From Paenibacillus hemerocallicola (lineage in GTDB: Bacteria; Bacillota; Bacilli; Paenibacillales; NBRC-103111): 64,000 nucleotides of DNA. Positions 31,559-40,924 of this stretch are shown piece by piece. The notes under the pieces were generated by a model. The model had not been told where the DNA came from. It saw only the letters and a list, made by a program, of their open reading frames with translations, and searched no databases. The stretch's first letter is position 1; each line of letters starts with the position of its first letter. The stretch spans positions 1 to 64,000 of the forward strand of contig NZ_VDCQ01000048.1 in NCBI RefSeq assembly GCF_006265175.1, in the 5' to 3' direction. The translations under genes and the position numbers were made by a program.

Positions 31559-33472
31559 TCATTTTTTCGGCAAAATGGAGTTCCACACTTCCGTCGTCTC
31601 GTAGCCGAGCCTCCAGGCCGCGACGCCGGCCAGATCGTACTTTTTGGCGATGTCGATTCGCGCCTGGACCGTTTTCTCGTCCTCCAGCCAGAACACGTAG
31701 TTGTAACCGTCCTCCGCGTATTCGACCTTATACTGCTGGAACTGCGGGTCCCAAACGGAGACCGCCTTCTTGGTCTCGATCAGAGCGGGCAAATCCTTCA
31801 TATAGATCGCGCGGTTGCTCACGAGCGCGCCCGTCGTTCCGTCGATTTTCCATTCCCTTACGTAATAGGGGATGCCCATCAGCAGCTTGTCCCGCGGTAT
31901 GCCGTATTCGAGAAACTCCTTGACGCCTTCCTCGGACCATTGGAGTCCGGATACGGAGCCCGGCGTGCCGCTGCCGGAATAATGCTGGTCATACGTCATC
32001 GTGATGATATAATCGACGATCCCGGCGAGCTTCTCATGATCGAACGCAGTCAGGTGATTCCACTTGACGCTTCCCCTGGGCAGGTCTATGGAGATGATCA
32101 AACCTTTATTATGCGCAGCCGTCGTCAGCGATTGGATAAAGGCCGTAAATGCGGCGCGATCCTTGGCCGATAAGTTCTCGAAGTCGATATTGATTCCTTC
32201 CACGCCCAAATCGGCGGCTTTGTTCACGAGCGCGCTTATGAACGTTTGCTGGGCCGTAGGGTTGGCAAGAAACTGCGTCGTCAAGGCGGAATCGAATTGA
32301 TTGCTGACGAGCGGGTGTACTTGGTACCCTTGGCTTTTCAGCCAAACCATCGACTCTTTGTTCGACGTATCCTTCAAGTTGCCGCTGGCATCGGCGAGCT
32401 GGAACCAGGTCGGGGAATCGATATCCAGACCGACCGTCGTCTGAACCTGCTTCTTGATCGTCTCGGCCGCGGAGGAGCCGTTCCAGCCCCAGTACAGCAG
32501 CTTCCGGAAATTGCTCCAAATGCGCGAGCCGTGGTAAGAGCGGATCGATATGTATTTGTACCATTCCGCGTATTGCAGCGATTCCTGGATCGTTTTGAAT
32601 TCGGCTACTTTGTTGTTGTTCTGGAATACTTGATAATAAGGGAAATTATTCCATATTTCCTTGCCGTCCAGCTTGATCTTGATATGCAAAAACCATTGGG
32701 CATAGTAAATGGCATCGTCCAGGCTGGCGAATTCGTTGATCAGATTGTCGTCCTGGTACACCTTGTATTTGTTCGAGTTGGCATAAACGACTTTACCGCC
32801 GTCCGTCGAGTCGACGACAACGGAGTTGGACCAATTCACCGCTTCATTGATAGCGTCTTCCAAATAGGCGAACGTCCACTCGTCCTTCGTCGTGCCGTTC
32901 TGCTTGACCTGGTATATTTTCGGGCCTTGGCGAAGCTGCTGCTTCTCGGCCTGGGCCAAATTGTCCCATACCCATTTGTTCGTGTTCAGGTCGATGACAT
33001 GGGCGCCCAAGTAATATTTCGCCGCCGCCATCGCTTCCTTCAAATCGGTAAATTCCCATTCGTCCAGCGTGATATTGCCTTGGTATAACCGGTAACGGGG
33101 GTAATTGTTCCACACCCAGCCCGTCGACTGCATATCGCGGATCGAGGTGTACTTGTAGTAACGCGCTGCTGCTTTCGCTTCATCCAATGTGGCGAATTCC
33201 CAGCCGGGGAGCGAAACGTCGAACTGGTACAGCTTGTAGCGGGGATAATTGTTCCACACCCATTTGCGGGTGCTGATTTCTTCCACATAGCTTTCGGAGT
33301 ACCATCCGGCGAATGTAATCGCTTGCTTCAGGTCGGAAAACTCCGATATGGCCGTCTCATTCTGATAAACCCGATATTTCGTCGTCTTATTCGTCGCGGC
33401 CAATACGGTCGCCGGCGCGGTCAGTACCGTCACCGAAACGAGCAGGGCGGCGATCCATCTTCTGCCTCTCAT
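31559..33472 (-). CDS. Secreted GH18 glycosidase with six N-terminal repeats
   Basis: The 637-residue protein has a signal peptide (RRWIAALLVSVTVLTAPATV-LAA), then six imperfect repeats of about 45-55 residues (about 30-340) marked by (Y/K)(K/R)(V/L)YQ near the start of each, E(W/F).F..L.EA...A..Y in the middle and (V/I)W.N(Y/F)P at the end. The GH18 barrel follows (about 345-637), with the catalytic DxxDxDxE-type motif GVEGINIDFENL near residue 430, then ITMTYDQHYSGSG and AAWRLGYE. It resembles spore-cortex or cell-wall lytic GH18 enzymes such as YaaH, but the repeats are not LysM. They may bind the cell wall. Confidence 0.88.
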   Translation of the reverse strand: MRGRRWIAALLVSVTVLTAPATVLAATNKTTKYRVYQNETAISEFSDLKQAITFAGWYSESYVEEISTRKWVWNNYPRYKLYQFDVSLPGWEFATLDEAKAAARYYKYTSIRDMQSTGWVWNNYPRYRLYQGNITLDEWEFTDLKEAMAAAKYYLGAHVIDLNTNKWVWDNLAQAEKQQLRQGPKIYQVKQNGTTKDEWTFAYLEDAINEAVNWSNSVVVDSTDGGKVVYANSNKYKVYQDDNLINEFASLDDAIYYAQWFLHIKIKLDGKEIWNNFPYYQVFQNNNKVAEFKTIQESLQYAEWYKYISIRSYHGSRIWSNFRKLLYWGWNGSSAAETIKKQVQTTVGLDIDSPTWFQLADASGNLKDTSNKESMVWLKSQGYQVHPLVSNQFDSALTTQFLANPTAQQTFISALVNKAADLGVEGINIDFENLSAKDRAAFTAFIQSLTTAAHNKGLIISIDLPRGSVKWNHLTAFDHEKLAGIVDYIITMTYDQHYSGSGTPGSVSGLQWSEEGVKEFLEYGIPRDKLLMGIPYYVREWKIDGTTGALVSNRAIYMKDLPALIETKKAVSVWDPQFQQYKVEYAEDGYNYVFWLEDEKTVQARIDIAKKYDLAGVAAWRLGYETTEVWNSILPKK

Positions 33473-33588
33473 CTCTCAACCTCTTTCTCTAGCAATCTCG
33501 CATATGTTCAGACGTTACAAAACGCAAATAGTTGCGAGATTCACCAAAAACACACATGTTGCAAAGCATTCGAGTCCGGATGACAAAA

Positions 33589-33618
33589 TTGACTTGACCC
33601 GCACGAAAACGATATGGT
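33589..33618 (+). promoter_or_regulatory. Putative sigma-A promoter of the phosphoesterase gene
   Basis: TTGACT (33589-33594) and TATGGT (33613-33618) are separated by 18 bases and lie 55 bases before the next start. Confidence 0.35.
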
Positions 33619-33672
33619 TAAAACAGACTCGTTTCATAAGCAAGAAATTTCGCGTCTGCAGGAGTGGTAGCG

Positions 33673-34896
33673 ATGGGACTCAAGGCGTATTTGCTGCTAG
33701 CCCTTCTAGTAGTGGTATTGATTGCCATATTGATCGGCGTGGAATTGTTCAAAAACAACGACGAGGCTTCCGTCGAACCGAAATCGTTGGCCATGACCTT
33801 CAAGGGCGATCCTCGAACTAGCCGAGCATTTACTTGGTATACGAACAATCCGGATACGGGCGCGGTGCTGCAAATCGCGAAAGGCTCGGACATTCGGTCG
33901 TTTGACGGGAAAGAGGTCATGACGTTCGCCGGAAAATCTGCCAAGCTCGATACCGGTAAAAGTGGAAAGCAAGGCGTTCATAAAGCCGAAGCTACGGGAC
34001 TGGAGCCGGGAACCGAATACTCTTACCGGGTCGGCAACGGAAGCGACAACGGCTGGAGCGAGCCTGCGGTCTTCGCCACGGAGGCGGCGGCTCATGCCGG
34101 ATTTACGTTTATTAACGTGACGGATTCGCAAGGCGTTACGGCCAAAGATTTCGAGCTGTGGAGCAACACGCTGGACAAGGCGTTTGCAACGTTTCCCGGA
34201 GCGGAATTTATCGTACATAACGGCGATTTGACAGAAAATCCGGAGGACGAGCAAGCATGGGACGCCTTCTTCGGCAAAGCGCGGAAATGGCTGACGCGTC
34301 TCCCGTTAATGCCGGTTACGGGCAACCATGACGAGGCGGACGGCAAGGCGGATCGGTTCGTCTCCCATTTCAACGTTTCCGCCAACGGGGCGGAAGGTTC
34401 GATTCCCGGTACGAGCTATTCGTTCGACTATGGCGATGTCCATTTCGTCGTTATGAATACGGAATCCAATATGAAAGCTCAGACGAAGTGGCTGCAAACC
34501 GATCTTGCGGGTACGGACAAGCCTTGGAAAATCGTGGCGCTTCATCGCGGGCCTTATGCGGGGAATATGTATGAGAAAGTACAGGACTGGGTATCCGTAT
34601 TCGACGAATTCGGCGTAGACCTCGTCCTGCAAGGACACAATCACGAATATTCCCGGTCCTTTCCGCTGCGGGGAGGCCGGAAGGCAGGCGAAGGAGAAGG
34701 GGCCGTCTACGTCGTAACGAATACGTCCGGGCAGAAGTTCAATAAGAAGAAGGACGACTTGTTCTACCACAAGGTGCATTTCCAGAACGGGCGGCAAATG
34801 TTCGCGGGCATTACGATCGAAGGGAAGACGCTGACCTACCAAGCGTATGATGTCGCGGGGAACATGCTGGATGAGTTTGCAATACGGCATCGGTAG
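33673..34896 (+). CDS. Membrane-anchored FN3/metallophosphoesterase (purple acid phosphatase-like)
   Basis: The ATG at 33673 has AGGAG eight bases upstream. The 407-residue protein has an N-terminal anchor (AYLLLALLVVVLIAILIG), a purple-acid-phosphatase N-terminal beta domain (about 35-130: AFTWYTNNPDTGAVLQIAKG, LEPGTEYSYRVG) and a calcineurin-like phosphoesterase domain with the metal ligands in NVTDSQG, VHNGDLTE, VTGNHDE (about 216), ALHRGPY and LQGHNHEYSRS. It should be an extracellular dinuclear-metal phosphatase or phosphodiesterase. It is divergent from the GH18 gene. Confidence 0.9.
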   Translation: MGLKAYLLLALLVVVLIAILIGVELFKNNDEASVEPKSLAMTFKGDPRTSRAFTWYTNNPDTGAVLQIAKGSDIRSFDGKEVMTFAGKSAKLDTGKSGKQGVHKAEATGLEPGTEYSYRVGNGSDNGWSEPAVFATEAAAHAGFTFINVTDSQGVTAKDFELWSNTLDKAFATFPGAEFIVHNGDLTENPEDEQAWDAFFGKARKWLTRLPLMPVTGNHDEADGKADRFVSHFNVSANGAEGSIPGTSYSFDYGDVHFVVMNTESNMKAQTKWLQTDLAGTDKPWKIVALHRGPYAGNMYEKVQDWVSVFDEFGVDLVLQGHNHEYSRSFPLRGGRKAGEGEGAVYVVTNTSGQKFNKKKDDLFYHKVHFQNGRQMFAGITIEGKTLTYQAYDVAGNMLDEFAIRHR

Positions 34897-34995
34897 CCCC
34901 GATCCATTTCCAAATCATGGGCAAGTCCGCGGAAACGTGATATTCTATTCCTGAATGCTTAGTCGTTTTTCTAAGTAGCTGGAGGTGGGAATTCT

Positions 34996-36111
34996 ATGAA
35001 GCCGGTTAAGTTGGGAATGGTAGGAAGCGGGAATGTGAGCAACCGGTATTTCGAGCAGGCGGGCCGGTTGGACGGAGTTCAGTTTGTGGCGACGTGCTCG
35101 AGGCATATCGAGAATGCCGAGAGCAAAGCGAAGGCATACGACGTCCCGCGATGGTACGACAATTACGAGACGATGATGGACCAAGAGGAGCTCGATGCCG
35201 TCGTCGTCACGACTCCACACTCGGTTCACGCCGAGGTTGCCTTGGCCGCTCTGAACAGAGGACTGCATGTGTTGAACGAGAAGCCTATGGCGACGAGCTT
35301 CGAGGATTGTCGGCAAATGGTGGAAGCGGCGGAGAGGAACAAAGTCATTTTCATGAGCTTGCCTTATGATTTGAATCCGGCCATCGTAACCGCACTGGAA
35401 TATTTAACCGATGAGACGATCGGCAAAATTACGGGGGCGGACGTTCAGCTTAACATTCCGGGCCCGCCGAGAGACAATTGGTATTACGATAAGGCCGTCT
35501 CCCATGGCGGCGCCATACTCGATTGCATGGTATACCCGATCAGCAGGCTCATAACGTTGCTCGGTCCGGCGACCAGCGTGACGGCGGAAGTCAATACGCT
35601 AATTCCGAACCGGATCGTAGGCGGCGGAAAACGCATCCGCAGCGATGTCGACGATAACGCGACGGCTATCGTGGAGTTCGCGCAAGGGCAGCATGCGGTC
35701 GTACGGACGTTGTGGGGAACTTCTTTCCGGCAAAACAATACTATCATTTACGGTCGCAAAGGAACGATAGCGCTGCATGACGGCGGGTTTCCGCTCGTGA
35801 TCCATTCGCCGGAAAGGCCGATCCCCGACGCCGAGCAAGTTTCATGGCGCGGCATCCAGGAATGCTATGCTCCCAAGCTTCGGGACTCGGACTTGTCGGA
35901 GAAAGATATGATGAGCCATTTCATCCATAGCGTTCGCTCGGGACAGCAGCCGAAGCAATCCGCGCGTCAGCAGCTGCATGTTCATGAAATCATGTTCGGC
36001 GCCTACAGGTCGGCGGAGTCGGGGCAGCGCTACACGCTGTCTACGACATTCGAGCCTTTCCATGCGATGGCCGGTCCGGAAATGTTCGACACGAAGAGCG
36101 ACTACATCTGA
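34996..36111 (+). CDS. Gfo/Idh/MocA-family NAD(P)-dependent oxidoreductase
   Basis: The 371-residue protein has an N-terminal Rossmann domain with GMVGSGNVSNRYFEQAG, the family motif NEKPMATSFEDCRQMVEAAE (EKP, residue about 96), and a C-terminal alpha/beta domain with SHGGAILDCMVYPIS, where the catalytic Lys/Asp-His region normally lies. GGAGGTGGG precedes the start. Family members oxidise or reduce sugars, inositols or their derivatives; no specific substrate can be assigned. It appears monocistronic. Confidence 0.9.
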   Translation: MKPVKLGMVGSGNVSNRYFEQAGRLDGVQFVATCSRHIENAESKAKAYDVPRWYDNYETMMDQEELDAVVVTTPHSVHAEVALAALNRGLHVLNEKPMATSFEDCRQMVEAAERNKVIFMSLPYDLNPAIVTALEYLTDETIGKITGADVQLNIPGPPRDNWYYDKAVSHGGAILDCMVYPISRLITLLGPATSVTAEVNTLIPNRIVGGGKRIRSDVDDNATAIVEFAQGQHAVVRTLWGTSFRQNNTIIYGRKGTIALHDGGFPLVIHSPERPIPDAEQVSWRGIQECYAPKLRDSDLSEKDMMSHFIHSVRSGQQPKQSARQQLHVHEIMFGAYRSAESGQRYTLSTTFEPFHAMAGPEMFDTKSDYI

Positions 36112-36129
36112 ATCTAATAAGCGAACAAA

Positions 36130-36159
36130 AAGAACGTTCCGAGCGCTCGGAACGTTCTT
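36130..36159 (-). terminator. Perfect 30-bp palindromic terminator
   Basis: The left half AAGAACGTTCCGAGC is exactly repeated in inverse to 36159. On the minus strand it is followed by TTTTT, so it mainly ends yxcD transcription; it may also stop plus-strand readthrough. Confidence 0.8.
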
Positions 36160-36196
36160 CGCGGCTTCAAGAGCCGTCTCTCGATTCTGTTGTACG

Positions 36197-36475
36197 CTAC
36201 TCTTTCACGATGCAGAACATTTCGTCCTCGACATCTAGCTCCAACTGGCTGCGGAACACGCGGCGATTGTAATGGTTCAGGATGAACCTCTCGATGGCCT
36301 CCAGCATGTTCGCTTCGACGATATATTGCGAGCGGCCGTCTATGGTGACCTCGGCGGAAAATCCGAGATTTTCTTCCCATTCCAATTGGACGCTAACCTG
36401 GCTCGGGTTAAGCCCTTTGCGCTCAGCCATATGCTCGCAAATGGCGTTGATGATTTCCTGTTGGCTCAGCGTCAT
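36197..36475 (-). CDS. yxcD: YxcD-family protein (DUF2653)
   Basis: The 92-residue protein starts TLSQQEIINAICEHMAERKG and contains PSQVSVQLEWEENLGFSAEV and EANMLEAIERFILNHYN, the pattern of the small Bacillota YxcD family. Function is unknown. Its ATG overlaps the stop of the upstream membrane protein gene (ATGA), so the two are coupled. Confidence 0.85.
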   Translation of the reverse strand: MTLSQQEIINAICEHMAERKGLNPSQVSVQLEWEENLGFSAEVTIDGRSQYIVEANMLEAIERFILNHYNRRVFRSQLELDVEDEMFCIVKE

Positions 36476-36891
36476 TCTTGGAAGCTCTTCTTCTGTTTAT
36501 TCCGGTCGCGGAAGTAAACGTAAACGAAGCGAATGACCATAATGAGCGCGAAGATCGCTACAATGTTGATGAGCAATCCCAGAATGTTGCCAAGGAAGCC
36601 CATTCCTCCGAACATTCCGCCGAAGAGCATTCCGGCCAATCCGCCGATCATCAAGCCCTTCATGAAGCCGCCGCCGCTGAAAAAGCCGGGTTTCGACGCG
36701 GTTGCCGGCGTAGTCGGATTCGTCGACGTTTTGCCGGGATCGGTCTTCGATACGTTGTCGGCAGGTTTCGTCGGCGAGTAGGATTTGTTGCCGGACTTGA
36801 AGCTGCTTTTCGGTTTTGCGTCCGCGTACTGTGGTGCGCTGAATGCAACGACGACGAAGCATGCCATCAGAACCAGCATCCATTTTTTCAT
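36472..36891 (-). CDS. Small membrane protein with Tim44-like Gly/Met/Phe-rich segment
   Basis: The 139-residue protein has a signal peptide (KKWMLVLMACFVVVAFSAPQ), a Ser/Thr/Pro/Lys-rich linker (35-70), a glycine-rich hydrophobic stretch (about 72-100: FFSGGGFMKGLMIGGLAGML), a transmembrane helix (about 103-125) and a basic end (YFRDRNKQKKSFQE). It resembles the N-terminal half of bacterial 'Tim44-like' membrane proteins without the C-terminal Tim44 domain. GGAGGGTACC precedes the start. Function is unknown; it is cotranscribed with yxcD. Confidence 0.75.
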   Translation of the reverse strand: MKKWMLVLMACFVVVAFSAPQYADAKPKSSFKSGNKSYSPTKPADNVSKTDPGKTSTNPTTPATASKPGFFSGGGFMKGLMIGGLAGMLFGGMFGGMGFLGNILGLLINIVAIFALIMVIRFVYVYFRDRNKQKKSFQE

Positions 36892-37103
36892 TTCGGTACC
36901 CTCCTGTAACGTAAATGCTATTTTGCCTAGCAGTATGTACTACGAATAGCGTGGGCATCGGTTTCATTTTTAATCCTATTTTTTAAAAATATTTTTGGAA
37001 TAGTTGAACGGCCCTGCAAGAATGAAACGTCCTGCGAGGCAGAGGAAAACGTGATATAATGAAGAGATGCACAAGTCATACAGCCAAGGGGGCGGCGAAT
37101 CGC

Positions 37104-37640
37104 ATGTATCCCGACGCATACGTCGATTATTTGGTACATTTTCATGGGGACCGCGATTGGTTCGAATGCCACGAGCTATTGGAGGAATACTGGAAACAGA
37201 ATCCGGCGGATCCGAAAAGCAAAACATGGGTCGGTCTCATACAGGTAGCCGTCTCGCTCTATCACCATAGACGCGGCAACCGCGCCGGCGCGCTGAAAAT
37301 GATCGCGGCCTCGCTGCGCAATATGAACGACGATCACCTGGCCGAGCTGGGCATCGATCATGCGGATTTTCGACGTGCGGTAGAGCGAAGGCTGGAGGAG
37401 CTGTCGGCCAATGGACCGGCGCCGTTTTCCGATTTGGATATCCCTCTCTCGGACATGGAGCTGATCGGGCAGTGCAACTCCAAGTGCGTAGAAAGAGGAA
37501 TGGTCTGGAAACGGCCGAGCGACCCGGGCAATCGTTTCATTATGAATAAGCATACGCTTCGCGATCGGACCGATGTAATCGAGGCACGCAGCCGGGAAGC
37601 GGAACGGAAACGGGAACATAATAAGAAAGCGCGAGGGTGA
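37104..37640 (+). CDS. DUF309-domain protein (YpuF-like)
   Basis: The start at 37104 gives 178 residues: YPDAYVDYLVHFHGDRDWFE followed by CHELLEEYWK, the DUF309 signature, and a helical bundle continuing to about residue 90 (VGLIQVAVSLYHHRRGNRAG). The basic C-terminus (EAERKREHNKKARG) is extra. AAGGGGGCGG lies 13 bases upstream, a rather long spacing; a perfect -10 box TATAAT at 37055-37060 precedes it. Function is unknown. The next gene begins six bases after its stop. Confidence 0.82.
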   Translation: MYPDAYVDYLVHFHGDRDWFECHELLEEYWKQNPADPKSKTWVGLIQVAVSLYHHRRGNRAGALKMIAASLRNMNDDHLAELGIDHADFRRAVERRLEELSANGPAPFSDLDIPLSDMELIGQCNSKCVERGMVWKRPSDPGNRFIMNKHTLRDRTDVIEARSREAERKREHNKKARG

Positions 37641-37646
37641 GCGGAC

Positions 37647-38234
37647 TTGAAATCGCGATTGGAGCAGCAAATCGAGTTTATTTTGGAAATGGACAAATTA
37701 AAACATATTTTCCGCAAAAGCCGGTTAATCCGCAGCGAACGTTTCGAGAACGACGCCGAGCATACATGGCATCTGGCCGTCATGGCCATGCTGCTGGCCG
37801 AGCATGCCAACGAGCCGGATTTGAATATGCTTAAGGTGTTCAAGATGCTGCTGATCCACGATGTGGTCGAGATCGATGCGGGCGACACGTTCGCGTACGA
37901 CGACAAAGGGCTGGAAGGCAAATACGAGCGCGAGCTGGCGGCGGCAAACCGGCTGTTCGGTATTCTGCCGGAGGACCAGCGCGACGAATGCATGCAGCTG
38001 TGGGAAGAGTTCGAAGCGCGCGACACGGGGGAAGCGAAATTTGCGGTAGCGGTAGATCGGCTGCAGCCGCTGCTCATCAACGTACAGAACGAAGGCCAAT
38101 CCTGGAAGGAACACGGCATTACGAGCGATCGGGTATTGGAGCGGAACCGCCATATCGGAGAAGGCTCGACGGCATTATGGCAATATGCGGAAGCATTGAT
38201 AGGCAAGGCGGTTGAACAAGGTATTTTGAAATAA
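37647..38234 (+). CDS. HD-domain phosphohydrolase (YfbR/5'-nucleotidase-like)
   Basis: The start is TTG at 37647 with GAGGGTGA upstream, six bases after the DUF309 stop. The 195-residue protein shows the HD metal motifs: H in DAEHTWHLAVMA, HD in LLIHDVVEIDAGDTFAYD, and D in AVAVDRLQPLL. This layout matches YfbR-type 5'-deoxynucleotidases and related YGK1 proteins that hydrolyse nucleoside monophosphates. It likely forms an operon with the upstream DUF309 gene and the downstream carbonic anhydrase. Confidence 0.87.
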   Translation: MKSRLEQQIEFILEMDKLKHIFRKSRLIRSERFENDAEHTWHLAVMAMLLAEHANEPDLNMLKVFKMLLIHDVVEIDAGDTFAYDDKGLEGKYERELAAANRLFGILPEDQRDECMQLWEEFEARDTGEAKFAVAVDRLQPLLINVQNEGQSWKEHGITSDRVLERNRHIGEGSTALWQYAEALIGKAVEQGILK

Positions 38235-38286
38235 GGCGCTTATGCACCCGGACAGGATGCAGCAAACATACGGGAGGGAACAGCAC

Positions 38287-38853
38287 GTGCAACAACGACT
38301 ATTGGATGAGATTATCGGATTTAACCGATCGTTCGTGGAGCAAAGCAAATTCGAGCCCTATTTGACTTCCAAATTTCCGGATAAAAAATTCGTCATTCTT
38401 ACTTGCATGGACACTCGGTTGATCGAACTGCTGCCGGCCAGCATGAATATCAAGAACGGCGACGTCAAGATGATCAAGTCTGCGGGCGGCGTCGTCTCTA
38501 CGGCGTTCGGCGGAATTATGCGCAGTATTATCGTGGCGATTTACGAGCTGGGCGCGGAGGAAGTGCTCGTGATCGGCCATCACGATTGCGGAATGAGCAA
38601 CATTAATCCGCATCAGATAAAGTCGAAGTTTCTGGAGCGGGGAATCCCCGAGGATACGTTGCAAATATTGGAAAATTCCGGTCTGCATATCGAGCATTGG
38701 CTGAGAGGCTTCAGCGATGTGACCGAAGCGATCAAGAGCAGCGTAAGCTTGATCCGCCACCATCCGCTCGTTCCGAAAATTCCGATTCACGGGCTCGTCA
38801 TCGATCCGAAGACGGGCAAGCTCGACGTTGTGGATGAAGGCTACCGCAACTGA
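38287..38853 (+). CDS. ytiB: Beta-class carbonic anhydrase (YtiB-like)
   Basis: The GTG at 38287 has GGGAGGG eight bases before it. The 188-residue protein has the zinc ligands of beta carbonic anhydrases: Cys39 in VILTCMDTRL with the Asp/Arg dyad, and His/Cys in VIGHHDCGMSN (about 98-104). It matches B. subtilis YtiB in length and motifs (FPDKKFVILTCMDTRLIELL, HGLVIDPKTGKLD). The enzyme interconverts carbon dioxide and bicarbonate in the cytosol. It ends at a bidirectional terminator. Confidence 0.93.
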   Translation: MQQRLLDEIIGFNRSFVEQSKFEPYLTSKFPDKKFVILTCMDTRLIELLPASMNIKNGDVKMIKSAGGVVSTAFGGIMRSIIVAIYELGAEEVLVIGHHDCGMSNINPHQIKSKFLERGIPEDTLQILENSGLHIEHWLRGFSDVTEAIKSSVSLIRHHPLVPKIPIHGLVIDPKTGKLDVVDEGYRN

Positions 38854-38870
38854 TCAGACTATAGAAAACG

Positions 38871-38900
38871 AAAGGGCCTCCGAAGGGAAGAGGCCCTTTT
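38871..38900. terminator. Bidirectional terminator after the carbonic anhydrase gene
   Basis: AAAGGGCCT (38871-38879) pairs with AGGCCCTTTT (38891-38900) around an 11-base loop; it separates convergent genes. Confidence 0.85.
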
Positions 38901-38915
38901 GTCCGTTCAAGAAGG

Positions 38916-39257
38916 TTATTTCGCCGAGCTCCGGCGATCGATCACGCGCATGGACGGATTGTACGTTTGCTGGCTGCTCTTCAATACGAGCGATTGCTGG
39001 CCCGGCCTGCGGTCCACCGTCAGCTTGTCTTCGAAGAACAGCTCCTGCTTCGGATCGTAAAATACGGTAAACAGGTTGCTGCGGGCAAGCTGGTCGTCCT
39101 CTTCCGGATTGTCCATAATCCATAGGGCGGCTACGCCGTTCACCGCGCATCCGCAGCCTTCGGTATCGTAAGCGAGCTTGATCGCGCCCGCGGCCCTGGC
39201 CACGAAATGCCGCTCGCGGATATAAGCGGACGCTTCTTCGGTAAACATAATGTACAT
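38916..39257 (-). CDS. HesB/IscA-like iron-sulfur biogenesis family protein
   Basis: The ATG at 39257 has GGGAG eight bases upstream; an in-frame GTG at 39266 would overlap it. The 113-residue protein fits the short HesB-like group (YqkB/YneR type): TEEASAYIRERHFVAR, IKLAYDTEGCGCAVNGVAAL and a C-terminal LVLKSSQQTYNPSM. It lacks the C-terminal CGCG pair of true A-type Fe-S carriers and has only the CGC near residue 37, so cluster carriage is uncertain. Confidence 0.82.
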   Translation of the reverse strand: MYIMFTEEASAYIRERHFVARAAGAIKLAYDTEGCGCAVNGVAALWIMDNPEEDDQLARSNLFTVFYDPKQELFFEDKLTVDRRPGQQSLVLKSSQQTYNPSMRVIDRRSSAK

Positions 39258-39390
39258 CTCGTTCACTCCCGGCTATCTTCATCGTTTGTTTACCCATTCT
39301 ACCATAATTCGGAGACAATGTTGATTCGCCTTTCTTTTCCAAGTATGATGAAACCATCCGTTTACATAGGTGAAGGAGGACGAATCGAGT

Positions 39391-40908
39391 ATGAGCGAAT
39401 CGCTTGCAGCGCAGCTGGAGTCTTTTCGGAGCTATGTCAAAAAAATGAAAAGCTACGGGGAAGCGCTGGACGTCATGTATTGGGATCTGCGCACCGGGGC
39501 TCCGCGAAAAGGCATGGAAGCCCGCTCCGAGGTGATCGGAGAGCTGTCCTCGGAAATGTTCAAAATGTCCGTTTCCGACGAAATGGGGCGTTACCTCGAG
39601 TCGTTGTCGGAGCCCGGCACGTTCGAGCGGCTGGATGAAGTAAACCGGAGGCTCGTCGAGGAGTGCAAGAAGGAGTACGACCGCAGCAAAAAAATACCGC
39701 CGGACAAATATAAAGACTATGTAGTGCTTACGTCGCAAGCCGAATCGGTATGGGAGGACGCGAAGCACCAATCTGATTTCGCCATGTTTCAGCCGTATTT
39801 GGAAAAAATCGTGGCCGCCAATCTCGAATTTATCGAGCTATGGGGCTACGAGGGGCACCGTTACAATACGCTGCTCGACATGTACGAGCCGGGGATGACG
39901 GTGGAGAAGCTCGACAAGCTGTTCGCGGATGTCCGGGAGCAGCTCGTGCCGCTTGTATCGGCGATTCAGCAGTCGAACAACGTTCCGGATACGTCCTTTT
40001 TGAAGCAATCGTTCGACGTCGCCGAGCAGAAGAAATTCAGCAAGTTCATCTTGAGCGAGCTCGGCTACGATTTCGAGGCGGGCCGGCTCGACGAGAGCGT
40101 GCATCCTTTCGCGACGGGCTTGAATCCCGGGGATGTGCGGATCACGACGCGTTATTTGCCGGAAGACGTCACGAGCGCGCTGTTCGGAACGATCCATGAA
40201 TGCGGCCACGCCCTTTATGAGCAGAATATATCCAAAGAGCTGATCGGTACGCCGCTGTGCACGGGCACGTCGATGGGGATTCACGAATCGCAGTCGCGGT
40301 TCTGGGAAAACATGATCGGCCGCAGCCGCCCGTTCTGGCACCGTTATTATCCGAAGCTGCAGGAGCTTTATCCGGACCGGCTGGGGAATGTGCCGGTGGA
40401 GACGTTCTATAAGGCGATCAACACTGTCCAGCCCTCGCTGATCCGGATCGAGGCGGATGAGCTGACCTACAACTTGCATATTATGATCCGTTACGAGATC
40501 GAAAAAGCTTTGTTCGACGGTTCGCTCAGCGTCGCCGATCTGCCGGCGTACTGGAACGCGAAGTACAAGGAGTATTTGGGCGTAGAGCCTCCGAACGACG
40601 GCGAGGGCGTTTTGCAGGACGTCCACTGGTCCGGCGGGGCTTTCGGCTATTTCCCTTCTTATTCGCTTGGCAACATGTATTCGGCTCAGTTCCGCCGTAC
40701 GATCGAGAAGGAGCTGGGCGATTTGGACGACTTGACGGCGAACGGACGTTTTGCCGAATTGAAGGATTGGCTCGTCGAACGGATTTATCGCTACGGCAAG
40801 CTCCAAACCCCGCACGAAATCGTGACGCGGGTTACGGGCGAGCCGTTGAATCCGCAATATTTGATCGAATATTTGAGAACGAAGTATGGGGAAATATACG
40901 GTCTGTAA
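39391..40908 (+). CDS. M32 metallocarboxypeptidase (carboxypeptidase Taq family)
   Basis: The ATG at 39391 follows AAGGAGG by 11 bases. The 505-residue protein has the zinc motif HECGH (HEXXH, about 268-272, in TIHECGHALYEQ), the following glutamate in GIHESQSRFWENMIGRS, and the family motifs DVRITTRY and RIEADELTYNLHI. M32 enzymes remove C-terminal residues with broad specificity in the cytosol and form dimers. Length equals the family norm. It is monocistronic with its own terminator. Confidence 0.95.
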   Translation: MSESLAAQLESFRSYVKKMKSYGEALDVMYWDLRTGAPRKGMEARSEVIGELSSEMFKMSVSDEMGRYLESLSEPGTFERLDEVNRRLVEECKKEYDRSKKIPPDKYKDYVVLTSQAESVWEDAKHQSDFAMFQPYLEKIVAANLEFIELWGYEGHRYNTLLDMYEPGMTVEKLDKLFADVREQLVPLVSAIQQSNNVPDTSFLKQSFDVAEQKKFSKFILSELGYDFEAGRLDESVHPFATGLNPGDVRITTRYLPEDVTSALFGTIHECGHALYEQNISKELIGTPLCTGTSMGIHESQSRFWENMIGRSRPFWHRYYPKLQELYPDRLGNVPVETFYKAINTVQPSLIRIEADELTYNLHIMIRYEIEKALFDGSLSVADLPAYWNAKYKEYLGVEPPNDGEGVLQDVHWSGGAFGYFPSYSLGNMYSAQFRRTIEKELGDLDDLTANGRFAELKDWLVERIYRYGKLQTPHEIVTRVTGEPLNPQYLIEYLRTKYGEIYGL

Positions 40909-40924
40909 TATGAAGCACCGCTCG

